From: Uranotaenia lowii
Taxonomy: Eukaryota > Arthropoda > Insecta > Diptera > Culicidae
Assembly: GCF_029784155.1 (NCBI RefSeq)
Contig: NC_073693.1
Location: 339,466,023-339,530,022 of the forward strand
Length of the DNA stretch: 64,000 bases
Direction of reading: 5' to 3'
Below, piece after piece: positions 1 through 10,481 of this stretch (its first letter is position 1; each line of letters starts with the position of its first letter). Both the position numbers and the translations under genes were made by a program. The notes beneath the pieces were generated by a model that was not told the origin of the DNA, made no database searches, and saw only the letters and a list, made by a program, of their open reading frames with translations.

Positions 1-1720
1 AGTTTACGTCAGTCCAAAAAGTTAAAAATTTATTGTATGTAAAAATGTAACAATGCAGAAAGTAAATGGAGATTAATGTTTAGATTTGAAATAAAATTTT
101 AGCGCACATTCAAGAAAACATTATTAAAGTTAATGTTGAAAACCTTAACCTTAAACATAAATTGAGAATTCTTATTACACTCAAAATTCAACCGTGATTC
201 TAGTATTCTAGTATTCTAGTATTTTTTGTACGAAAATAAATGATTAACGGATATCTATGACCATTTTTCTAACTGTGGTTTTAGTTTCGTTTTTCTGAAG
301 AATATTGAAATCCATTCTATTTTTTTTAATAATGGTAAGTACTCTGAAGCAGTAATATGAAAAAACGAGTGTTATGCATGCATAAAACATTAAAAACTTA
401 AAGAATCCAAAATTTAAAAATAATCAGAAGATAAAAAGGAAACAGATGAAAACTTTCATCTTCTATCTAAAAATTATAAAAAGGCAGTATGCGGTATGCA
501 CACAAGAGTGAAAACCGTTATTTCAGCAGGTTCCTTATCTGAATTTTCATAAAACCTTGTATATCAACATATTAACAGCAAAATAAGAGAAGAATTTTTA
601 ACAGAATTCAATTTTTTTTTTCCACAAAGCTTTAGCAAACGGTTGGACGTTTTTCATGATTTTAGTGAAATTACAGTGACCGGCACAAGAAAATTCACCC
701 ACGTTTTAATTTTGAAATGCCGACGTTTCCAGTTTCTCAAAATTTTTTCGAATTTCAATGTGTTTTTTGGAAAGCTGGAATTCAAAATCATTAACCATTG
801 GAGTTTTTTTTTTTCTTCACTCAAAACCAATTAGTTTATTTAATTGCTTACTTTTTTGTAAGGTTTCGGTAATATTTCGGGGGTTCGGGTGTCCAGCCAG
901 ACCCCAAAATAAATAGCTCTATTATCATCATAATTTTTGGTTACTTTTTTGTTCAAAAGATTCCACAAAATATCAGTAACCCTCATTTTTGGAATTAGGG
1001 ATGGCCACACGATCAATTTGGACCATGTAGATTAAAAGAATACTGCTGTTTTTTACACTTTTTGGTTTTGGTCATTACTTTTTTAAAGAATGCGTTTGTT
1101 CTTCTGTCCCGTTTTAAGCATGGGTTCTTCCAGGTTTTCACTCAAAATGTCGATTTTATCATCCGCAATCACATAACCCTTTGACCGGCATGAAAAATTT
1201 TACCCCCAACCTCTTAGTACACTTCATCGCCATATTCACCATGTACCTCCTGCTCAGATATCTGTACATTCAGAAGATTTAATTCAGAAAGTAAATAATA
1301 TCTGCAAGTAGGGTCAAGTGGAGTAGTTATGAATAAAATCACAGTTTTCATATTCTAATTTTTAAGTTGTAGCTTGTAGGCGTAAAATTCCTGTTCAATA
1401 TTACCCCTTTGTCTATGGGGTAACTATGAACACTGTTAGGATTCTTGTTATGTGGTGACTTTTGGAATTGGCAATATTCCTAGATTGAAATCACATATGA
1501 ACCCTGTAAAAAATTAAAATTCACTGAATTTATGGGTTGATTTCATTATGACATATTCTAGAGACATCTTTTCACATAATAACAGATCCACAATAAAAAA
1601 AAACTAATACAAAAAAAAATCTGAGTTTACGAGTTTCAGACTCTCTTTAGTTGACGAAAGCAAGTATCGAGTTTTCGAGTTCTGCTCGTAAATTTTTCCT
1701 TAAAAAATGCCACATAATCC
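1..1720. other. AT-rich spacer, no gene seen
   Basis: No convincing coding region is seen. The only local structure is a three-copy 8-bp microsatellite (TTCTAGTA) at 198-221. A stretch around 1312-1460 (GGGTCAAGTGGAGTAGTTA, later GGGGTAACTATGAACA) looks like the eroded ends of an interspersed repeat, but no clean terminal repeats could be paired. Confidence 0.5.
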
Positions 1721-2938
1721 CACTATCTTCCAGGTTGCAGCTTCCACATTGCCGATCGCATTATTTGGTCGAGATTCATGTGCATGCAATATGACTCCTG
1801 GATAATACACCTTCGCATGCAGACCCGGTGAAAATGTTGGTTATAGGCATTAGGGATCAGGGCCCAGGTGGAGGTCGTCGTGCTCCTAGCAAAATGAGGC
1901 AGGAATTCCATCTCCGATTCAGCACACGGCAGCTTCAGAAGCACAGCATCCCGAATAACAACCACACGAGAAGAAAGAGCCATGGCCGCGGATCATCCAT
2001 CGTTGATCGTTTCCGCGCGGGCAGATTCGAGGTTTGCTTTTCGCGGGCCACCTTGAGCTTTGCTGCAATGCAATTGCCATGGTGGGGAAAGATCACTTTC
2101 AGAAGCCTGGAAGACAACGCACTCAAGAAGAGTCTCGGCGTCGTTTTCGTCGTCGTCGTCGCGCATTCGAGAGAACGGAAAATTTCATATTGGATAATTT
2201 TTCTTGCCGCAGCACGGTCGCGCCCATGAAAATTGCCAAGACGAACGATCCGAACCGAACCGAACCCGGAATGGCTTCAGTAGGACCAATATGGATGGCT
2301 GCCGATTCGCGGATCCGCACGTATAATTTCCAAGTTCAAAGAGTAATTCATGTTCTGCTGATGTGCTGGTTGAAGTTCTACCAATAATCCGTGCAGGATC
2401 CGATATTCGGTTGCCCCCTAGCGAATTACCGTGCAGCACCCGTTGAATTCCTGCCGATCTTCCAAACAATAAGTTTCTCGGGGAAGCTTCCAAATATTAG
2501 CAATAAAAATTCTTTCGAATGGATGTTTTTTTTTCGGATGATTTTGAAGGATTCGAAAAGTGGATACTAGACATACTTCAACAAACATGAATTTAATATA
2601 CCATCAAAAATTTACACAAAAGTTATTTTAAAAGTTTTTGGTTACCAAATTTCTGAGTAAAACCGATCTAAACATTTCAAGTTGTTACTTTGCAAGACAT
2701 CCTAATTTAAAGGAATCTTGCAGTGTGCTTGCAGTATTATTGAACCAATTTTCAAGATATATTTTTTATGAAAAAAAAACAGTTTATATATTTTTTTTCT
2801 TTTTTATAAGAAGCTATCATCAAGGAATAGAGGAAGTAAACAAACACCCGTTTGTGCATGTATTTAAGTAAAAATTGAAAAACATCATCCGCAAAATTGA
2901 TAGAATTTTAAGGTGCTTAAAATGGTTGTCCTTGATAT
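1721..2938 (+). repeat. Duplicated 1.2-kb block, copy A
   Basis: This block matches 23500-24712 in the same orientation. The first roughly 750 bases (1731-2480) are GC-richer than their surroundings and nearly identical between copies; I count only about ten differences, mostly small indels in CGT and CAATG repeats. The following 450 bases are clearly more diverged, with indels and many substitutions. Short open frames are present, and one reading frame from about 2090 to 2387 is kept open in both copies because the main indel there is 9 bases. The product has no recognisable domain and the frame crosses a CGT simple repeat, so I do not call a gene. It may be a segmental duplication, an unknown interspersed repeat, or a duplicated exon or regulatory block. 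Confidence 0.75.
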
Positions 2939-4071
2939 GCACATCTATTTGAATCGTTCAGTTTTTTTTATTCATTATTTGTTCAATTTGATAAGAGTTC
3001 AATCTCAGGATCATAACAAAGTTCCAAGATCAGTTTCCGAAATCACGTTCGAGGATCAAAATAAGGTTCGGGATCAAACAGGGATCAAGATTAGAATCTG
3101 GGGGGGGGATCAACATCTGTAATCGAAATCGAGATTAAGACGCATCTAGGAGCAGGTCACGATCAGAATTCAATTTTCAAAAATAGAACAGAAATAATGT
3201 ATTTAAATTTATCCTGTTGAAATTGAATTTTAATGAGAAGTTGATAACATTTTTCCACAAATCTTATTTTTAATATCTATACCACTTGTTATTTGTGGTG
3301 CGGCTGGGAAAAAAAATTTAAATTTTTTCTTAAAGAAGTCTTGATTCAAAAAAATAAGAACGAAAATTTGAATTGATGTTGAATTTAAATTTATTTTCTG
3401 AATTTCCTGACTGACTGAATAATAATAAATTTGAAATCAAAATGCATTAATGCTTATTTTTAATTTTTGGTAATTTTTTTGTGTTCTCGGTACTTTTTTT
3501 GTTTTGTTTTCTTCATAGTAAATTACCTATTTTCAAATTCTCGTGTTATTTTTCCTACGGTGTCCTGTATTCTAAGAGTAATTATGACCTGCGACCAAAA
3601 AAAGTAATGTTCTTCAAAATTTCGCTATCCAGAGTTTTTCAAACATTTTTTTTTTTCATAATCTTCCAGACTTACCATTGCCATTATTGGTGAACAGTCG
3701 TTAAAGCTAGTTTACGTGCAGTGAGCAATGAAAGCAGTCCAGTAGTCCTCCACCGGACAATCAGAGATCTCCTCTGATAGTCGAAATGCCAGTTTCCGGA
3801 GTTTCGGTACTTCCAGGATTGTTTTCCTAATAGACATCTTCTAAATGCACAATAGCTCTTGTTTTGAGGAAATCTGTGGTTGATTCGACGGAAAAAAATC
3901 AACGAATTATGTTACATATTTTTCAAAGTGAATTGTAATTTTTAAAATGTGATGTTTGAAAAAATAGCAAGCCAATGATTATTCTTATTTGAGTAAAGTT
4001 GAAGTTATATTAAAATGAGTGTGAATACTCTCTTTATGTAAGTATTCTTGGTAAGTGATCAAACTAGAACT
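2939..4071. other. Spacer, no gene seen
   Basis: AT-rich DNA. A short degenerate run of GGATCAA-like words lies at 2998-3165 (including a 9-G tract near 3101). The stretch 3680-3900 is less AT-rich and has a 72-codon minus-strand frame without recognisable domains. Confidence 0.4.
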
Positions 4072-4770
4072 AGAACTTCGGTCCGGTCAAGGCATAGTTG
4101 CCAGTCAAGGACTTCGGTCCAGTTGAGGACTTAAGTCCAGTTGAGAACTTCGGTCCTGTCAAGGAATAGTTGCTAGTCGAGGATTCGATTCAGTTGAGGA
4201 CTTCGTTCCACTTTAGGCCAGTTAAGACGTGTTAAGACTTCGATCCAATCAAAGCATTGTTGCCAATGGAGGACTTCAGCCTAGTTCAGAACTTTGAACT
4301 CCAGTTGAGAACTTCGGTCCAGTCAAGGCAAAGTCGCACGTCGAGGGCTTCTGTCTAGTCAAGGCAAATTGGCCAACGGAGGACTTCGGTCCAGTCTAGG
4401 AAAAGAAGCCAGTCAATGACCTCGGTCCAAACAAGGCAAAGTTGCCAGTCGAGGACTTCGTTCAAATTAGCCAGCTAAGATCTTCGTTTCAGTGAATGCA
4501 AAGTCGTGAGTCGAAGGTTTCGATCTAGTCAAGGCAAAGTTACCAGTCGAGGACTTCGGTCCAGTCAAGGCATAATTGCTAGTCGAGAAACATCAACGGC
4601 AAAGTTTCCAGTAGGAAACTATGGTTCAGTTTAATGGCAAAATTACCAGTAGAAAACTTTGGTTCAGTTTAAGTGAAAGCGCCAGTTTATTACTTCGATT
4701 GAGTGAAGGCAAAGTTTGCAAGTCGAAAACTACGGTCGAGTTGAAGCGAACTTACCAGCTGAGAAATAAG
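4072..4770 (+). repeat. Degenerate 36-bp minisatellite
   Basis: About twenty imperfect tandem copies of a unit built from two blocks, GAGGACTTCGGTCCAGTC followed by AAGGCAAAGTTGCCAGTC. Copies differ by substitutions and partial deletions, and they decay further to the right (4600-4770), where the word becomes GAAAACTTTGGTTCAGTT. Frames are interrupted, so this is not a protein repeat. Confidence 0.85.
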
Positions 4771-6489
4771 TTTAGTTCAGGAGAAAATCGATAGATTTGC
4801 TGTTTTTAACACCGACGAGAATTGTCAGCTATATTTTTGTGAGAATTGTTTGCTAAAGTTTTTCTTGTTTGGAATACATTTACGGCTGAAAGTTTCTGTT
4901 GGTGTTTTCTAGAGTATTTTTATTAATAAACTTGGCTGAGTGCGTATCAATATATCTAGAGTTAGTTTTGATTACGTCGCATGAACCAATGTAAACAAAA
5001 TTGAGTCATTAGCTGCAAACGATTGATAAACATGTGATCTATCTTAGAAAAAAACTTGGTTTCATTTGATTAATAAATAAATTCCACAAAATGGTTTGAA
5101 TTTAGGACGTATAATAACTTTCTCATTTTCGAGTGCAATTTGGTTTTGCGACGTTTTGCATTACACTGGATTGGCGTGCAAAACAAAGGTCGCAAAATAA
5201 CTGTTCGGCTCGTTGGTTTTTGCGACCTTGTGCATTTTCTCACAAAATGCTGCGGCGAGTGATGTTAAGTTAAAAGATTTAAACAGAAATGGTTCGTGAG
5301 AGTGTTTCAAGCCAGTTTAATTATATTACTTCTTATTCAGTTTCATAATTTTGCCACCACAGCGGCTGCCAACAAAACTAAAAGTGTTAAGAACATGGAT
5401 AGATTCTGTAGAGCGTATATCACCCGCGAGAAACTAGACAACGCTCCAGGGATTCAAACGTAAGTCATCTTTTTTTATGCTTTATATTGAGGTGATCAGC
5501 ACATGAAGAATTCCTTTAAATAACATACAAATAATTGCCATTATGCAGACAAGCCATACATATATTGTTAGAACCAGAGGGCTTGAAGCAAAATAGTAAA
5601 TGATAGCAAAGTTTAAGACGCATGAAATGAAATTTTGAGATAAAATGCAAAACGACGTTTGAGCCAATCATGCAATGCCAAACGTCATAAGTACATGTTC
5701 ACTCGAACAACTAAATGTATGCCTGAATCGAATACACTAGCCCAATTCTCATCTATTTTCGTATCGCATACTGATTTCTAAAGACAATTCCGAGCGATAT
5801 TTTAAATAATAGAATTAAAAAGAGGTTACAAAACTTCAACAGCGATTTTCTCGAAACACGGCACGCATTTTCTCGAAATACGACTTAATCAAAACAAACT
5901 CTAGATATGTCAATATAAGTTAAATTAGAGTTTGTTTCGAAAGCTGACCGTCATCTCATGTGATATTTTGGATCGAGCACCGGATTTTGGAAATAGCATA
6001 GTAATTCAGAGAATATCTTTAAAATAAGAACATACCAACATATTGAGGGACGAATGAAAATGTTATTACTTTTCTGTTAAGCGAGAACTTCGCTATACGA
6101 ATAACACACGTTACGAATTCTTCGATCTGACAGAACCCAAAGTGAAAACGTATTAATATCATTAAGGAATGTAATTAATTGCTGCAACGCACATTGGTCC
6201 GGAAGGGCAAAAGGTGGAACTTTTTTCCTAACGCCTTTGTCTTTCATCTTATCTCTCAAGTGTCTTCAAAACATTTGCATCTTTAAACATGCCTTATAAC
6301 TTGAAAGCATTAAAAATAAGTCAAAGTCTACTATAAAAAAAATTCTAACTTTTTTGTTTCAATAGGAAGAGCATTACTTTATACTACAAAGTTGTAGAGT
6401 ACGTTAAAATATGAAACTTTGTTCAAAACTCTATCTCTTTTCATAGCAGAGTTATAGAGGTTTTGTTTTGGAAATTATTTAAAAGTTTC
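4771..6489. other. Spacer, no clear gene
   Basis: Apart from the weak exon candidate at 5363-5459, nothing coding is recognised. Sequence is AT-rich, with several short minus-strand frames below 65 codons that have no domain signature. Confidence 0.4.
5363..5459 (+). other. Possible short coding exon
   Basis: A 97-base open segment follows a possible acceptor (CCACCACAG ending at 5362) and ends at a consensus donor GTAAGT (5460-5465). One frame is open throughout and includes an internal ATG at 5395, reading MDRFCRAYITREKLDNAPG. I do not recognise the protein. The upstream region 5120-5280 is GC-richer with repeated GCGACxTTTTGCATT-like words. A real exon would belong to a gene lying mostly outside what is readable here. 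Chance is an equally good explanation. Confidence 0.15.
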
Positions 6490-7189
6490 TTAACACTAGA
6501 AAGACCGCACCAGTCAAAATGACTGGTTGGACACTTTGTTTGTTGAATATCTTTTAAACACTACGCTCTAAAAATTCGCAAAAAATACAACTTTTCATGA
6601 ATTTTGAATCTCTACAAAAATGTGTAATTTTTATTTCACTAGCTCTTTTGATAAGCGAGAAAAATTACGCCATGGACACTCGGACCGTGACCAGTCAAAA
6701 TGACTGGTAAAATTCACAAACCTATAACTCAAACAAGATAATTTTTTTTCGCTTGCTTTTGGTCCCATTTGCAATCTACATTCAAGACAAAGAGCCTTAG
6801 TTGATTTATGGTGGGCAGAAGTGTGTCATTCGTAATGAAATTATTGATTTTCGATGCGAAGTCATGAAAATTTGTAGAAAAAGATCTCGGATTGACCGCT
6901 GTGTGGCGCTTAAAGCACTTGACTCCCAATTTTTTTAGTCCGTTTTGTTGCTCAACTATAATCAAACTTTCTGTCAAAATTTGGCGAAATTTCATCAAGA
7001 TTTGTAAAAGTTATGGTAGATTTCATACATGTCCATTCGAGAAATCGAGTAGTTTTAGGTAATAAATATGTTTTATACTAAACTAGAATGAGTAAAATAA
7101 TTATGAATTGTGTACTCATTTATTCAAATTTGAAGACATCAGCTTTGAAATTGAATAATTTAAATGATATTTCAACATGGGTGCACAGA

Positions 7190-7394
7190 ATATTTTTGAT
7201 ATGTTGGTTATCCACCATGGGTGTACGGATTCACCGCAGTTTCTGCCCAAGTATGTATTCACATGCATTCTTAGATTATTAGGTCCGACAAATTTCCAAT
7301 GGAAGTGTAAGTGAACTTCCATTGGAAATTGGTATTCCGGTACCCGTGTATATAACCGGCCAGCTGGAAACTGATAGAACATTCTTATTGATCA
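7190..7394 (+). repeat. Repeat shared with 24850-25165
   Basis: This segment begins TATCCACCATGGGTGTACGG and continues through CATGCATTCTTAGATTATTAGG to a GTGTATATAACCGGCCAGCTGG block. The same order of blocks occurs at 24858-25150. It therefore looks like a piece of an interspersed repeat nested in, or recombined into, the piggyBac-like element. A local hairpin (CTTCCATTGGAAATT facing CCAATGGAAG) lies at about 7292-7330. Confidence 0.6.
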
Positions 7395-7560
7395 TTCTTA
7401 TTATAAGAGGAAACACATCTTACCTGTCGGCAACTTATGGGGTTTGAACCCAAGAGTTTTCTTGCCGATACCGGGAATCGAACCCAGTACGCCTGGGTCG
7501 CCGATTAGCATACCTAGACCAGACTTGCGCCAGCCTATCTGATAAAACACATCGGCGCTA
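7395..7560 (-). mobile_element. tRNA-derived SINE fragment
   Basis: On the minus strand a tRNA-like promoter is visible. The B box GGGTTCGATTCC lies at 7474-7485 and an A-box-like TGGCGCAAGTCTGG at 7519-7532, about 45 bases apart, as in a tRNA gene. No closed cloverleaf with matching acceptor arms is seen, so this is a SINE head or tRNA pseudogene rather than a working tRNA gene. It sits inside the piggyBac-like element, hence inserted later or captured. Confidence 0.6.
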
Positions 7561-8623
7561 AGATATTTCAACATGGGTGCACGGATTGGCTGTAAATCCG
7601 CCATTGAAAATAAGATAGAAATAAATAGTTTTCAACTTGCTTCAGAACACAACATATTTTTGAGTTAGATATGATAGGTATTTGAAATGCAATATTGATC
7701 AATCAAAAAACTTTTAAGGGAAAACAAATCAACGTGTACATTTGACAATGTTGATTCATTATTTTTATGTTCACTGTTTTCCGACATACCTTGATGCATA
7801 TAATTCCTTAAATTCACTCGGTCCATGGTAACCGTTTTCCAATTTCCTGGATGTTGATCAGATCTTATCAGATAAATATACGATATGCAAAACGGAACTT
7901 AAAACAAAAACCGTTATTTAAATCATTATGTCTCAACATGAAAGACATGGTTTCGACTTTGATTTAGTTAAGATTTGTAAAAATGTTTTTTAAGAATTTT
8001 GCAAAAATTCCAATATTTGAATAAAACGCAGTGAATGCGTGCACCCATAGTGAAAAACCATGTATTTAACACAATTTTTCATTTGAATCTATAAAAGTCT
8101 TTATTCTTTAGCTTTAGCTTGCAAAAAAGTGATTTTGGATGAATAGCGGTGAATCCGTGCACCCATGGTAAATTGCTCTACTTATAGAAAAAGTATGCTT
8201 CCAAACCTACAATATCAGGTATAATTTATAGGCAACGTGTTGAAAAATTTCAGAGCAGTGGATGCTATAAAATATCTACTAAAACAAAACTGAAGTGAAA
8301 CCGTGCACCCATGGTCAATACCTATAGCCATCTAACATGATTTTATAATTAAATTGTGTTTTAATTTTTTGATAATTATTTGAAATATTCATTTTATGAC
8401 ATACACGCATTCGTCAACTATGCGAAAATGAGGTGATTCCGTGCACCCATGGTGAAAAAATATTTCCATTTTATAACAAAAATGATATCGAATAAATAAC
8501 AAAATAATTTCAAAAGAAAAAAGTTAAAAATATTATGATATAAAAAATTTTCCCTTTACCAGTCATTTTGACTGGTCGCGGTCCGAATAGGTATATTCAA
8601 TTTGCCGGTCCTTCTAGTGTTAA

Positions 8624-9981
8624 AGGTAGTTTTTTAAACTTAACTATAGTTCGATAAGGATTTGCATGAATGAGATGTTCTAAACCATGGCCCACGGCTG
8701 TCTTTTTGTTGCCCGCGAAGCTCAATGTTCTCGAAATTGAATGTTCTTCTTGGTTAATATCATTTGAAAAAAATGTACCTAAATTGTCATCAACTTCGAA
8801 ATGAAGGTCGTAAGAATCTCTTTGATTTGATATAATGTAATCCTGCAAAAAGACTACCGACACTGAATAAAGCATCAATTACAATTCAAATCAAAAAATT
8901 TAAATTCTCAAAATGGTACAATATTTGACACATCCATTGGGGAACAGCATTTTTTCTGCATAAGTTTCAATAACTGATTTTAGGTGGCGTCCTGAATATA
9001 AATCATTTGTCAGATTATATCTATCAGTTCTAGATTTAGAGCTATGACATGTGAAAAATGTAAAATTGATAAGTTTTAGGTTAAATCGATCTTTGATAAC
9101 TAATAAATAAATTGATAAACCTACGTGAAAACTGAAACTTGATTTTGAATCTGTTTGATATCCTTTATTCAATCACGGATCCAGATCTTGCTTCACTATT
9201 CGATTCAGAGATACGCTTAAACAATTGAACCTTACAATTTTCAGAACTAGGAATAGATAAGATTACAACTATTTCTAAACTCATTCAAGAAAGTTTTTGA
9301 GTATTTGATATTGAAGATTTTAGCTCATTTTACAACTTTGTTGCAGACTTTGATTCGACTTATGTCTAAGAAATATCAAAGATTCAAATTAGTTTTATTC
9401 TTTTTATAAATTCCATCAAATTTACCGCATTTTTGCAGGATTGGGAAAAACTGACAAAAAGAAAACTACTGTAACTATTTTCTCACATGATAAAATTATA
9501 CGCGGTCTTCTGAAAAGTTGTTCATTGAATTAAAAACTTTGTTTTCCAAGTCTTTGAAATATTCTATAGTTTACCAAAAAAAGAGCACAAATTTATTTTA
9601 TACATTTTTAACTATTTTCAAAAGTTATCTCGAAAACAAGAGCTGATAGAAAAAAAAATAATTTCCATCATATATTAGGGATTATATTCCCATTTTTTAG
9701 TTATTTTGTACCATTGATTTTTGAAGTGGTCTTCACAGTTGTTTAAGCGTTGTGAGCTTTCGAGCGGACTTTATTTTTAATTTTGGGGAGTTTTGAAGGC
9801 CTCTGAAAAACAGATCATTCTTAGAACCACATTCACATGATAATCAAAATAATATTTTAAAATTTTCTTCAACTATTCATAAAGAAAATTTTGTTTGAAG
9901 AACATCGAATATCCATCATCATTTTACAACATTTGCTTACTGTTCAAAAACTTCAAACTCTGGAACAAAGGTACCCATTCA
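8624..9981. other. AT-rich spacer, no gene seen
   Basis: Only short frames without domain signatures, on both strands. No terminal repeats or tandem arrays recognised up to the gap. Confidence 0.5.
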
Positions 9982-10481
9982 NNNNNNNNNNNNNNNNNNN
10001 NNNNNNNNNNNNNNNNNNNNNNNNNNNNNNNNNNNNNNNNNNNNNNNNNNNNNNNNNNNNNNNNNNNNNNNNNNNNNNNNNNNNNNNNNNNNNNNNNNNN
10101 NNNNNNNNNNNNNNNNNNNNNNNNNNNNNNNNNNNNNNNNNNNNNNNNNNNNNNNNNNNNNNNNNNNNNNNNNNNNNNNNNNNNNNNNNNNNNNNNNNNN
10201 NNNNNNNNNNNNNNNNNNNNNNNNNNNNNNNNNNNNNNNNNNNNNNNNNNNNNNNNNNNNNNNNNNNNNNNNNNNNNNNNNNNNNNNNNNNNNNNNNNNN
10301 NNNNNNNNNNNNNNNNNNNNNNNNNNNNNNNNNNNNNNNNNNNNNNNNNNNNNNNNNNNNNNNNNNNNNNNNNNNNNNNNNNNNNNNNNNNNNNNNNNNN
10401 NNNNNNNNNNNNNNNNNNNNNNNNNNNNNNNNNNNNNNNNNNNNNNNNNNNNNNNNNNNNNNNNNNNNNNNNNNNNNNNNN
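9982..10481. other. Assembly gap of exactly 500 N
   Basis: Five hundred N abut the left edge of the 9-bp satellite. The second gap in the window is also exactly 500 N, so the size is a placeholder. The true satellite length is unknown. Confidence 0.97.

Larger units (their letters stand above)
6494..8619. mobile_element. piggyBac-like non-autonomous element (member 1)
   Basis: The element is bounded by TTAA at 6490-6493 and 8620-8623, the target duplication typical of piggyBac transposons. Left end CACTAGAAAGACCGC and right end (reverse complement) CACTAGAAGGACCGG match at 13 of 15 positions. Just inside each end is a perfect palindromic word with 8-bp arms, ACCAGTCA-AAA-TGACTGGT, at 6509-6527 and 8558-8576. 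A third copy lies at 6690-6708. No piggyBac transposase is present, so it would need a helper. The interior contains a SINE fragment (7395-7560) and seven copies of a CATGGGTGCACGG motif. It shares end architecture with the element at 46294-48091, including the spacer ATATACCTATTC. Confidence 0.8.

Noticed and set aside
1828..2387. Host gene in duplication copy A
   Set aside because: Several overlapping frames of similar length on both strands, no domain, and the upstream frame is broken in copy B; kept only as an open question.
5395..5459. Cyclin-type N-terminal exon
   Set aside because: A loose resemblance to the start of a cyclin box was noticed, but 22 residues with few matching positions cannot support it.
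7395..7560. Functional tRNA gene
   Set aside because: A and B boxes are visible, but no acceptor stem pairs and it lies in a transposon.
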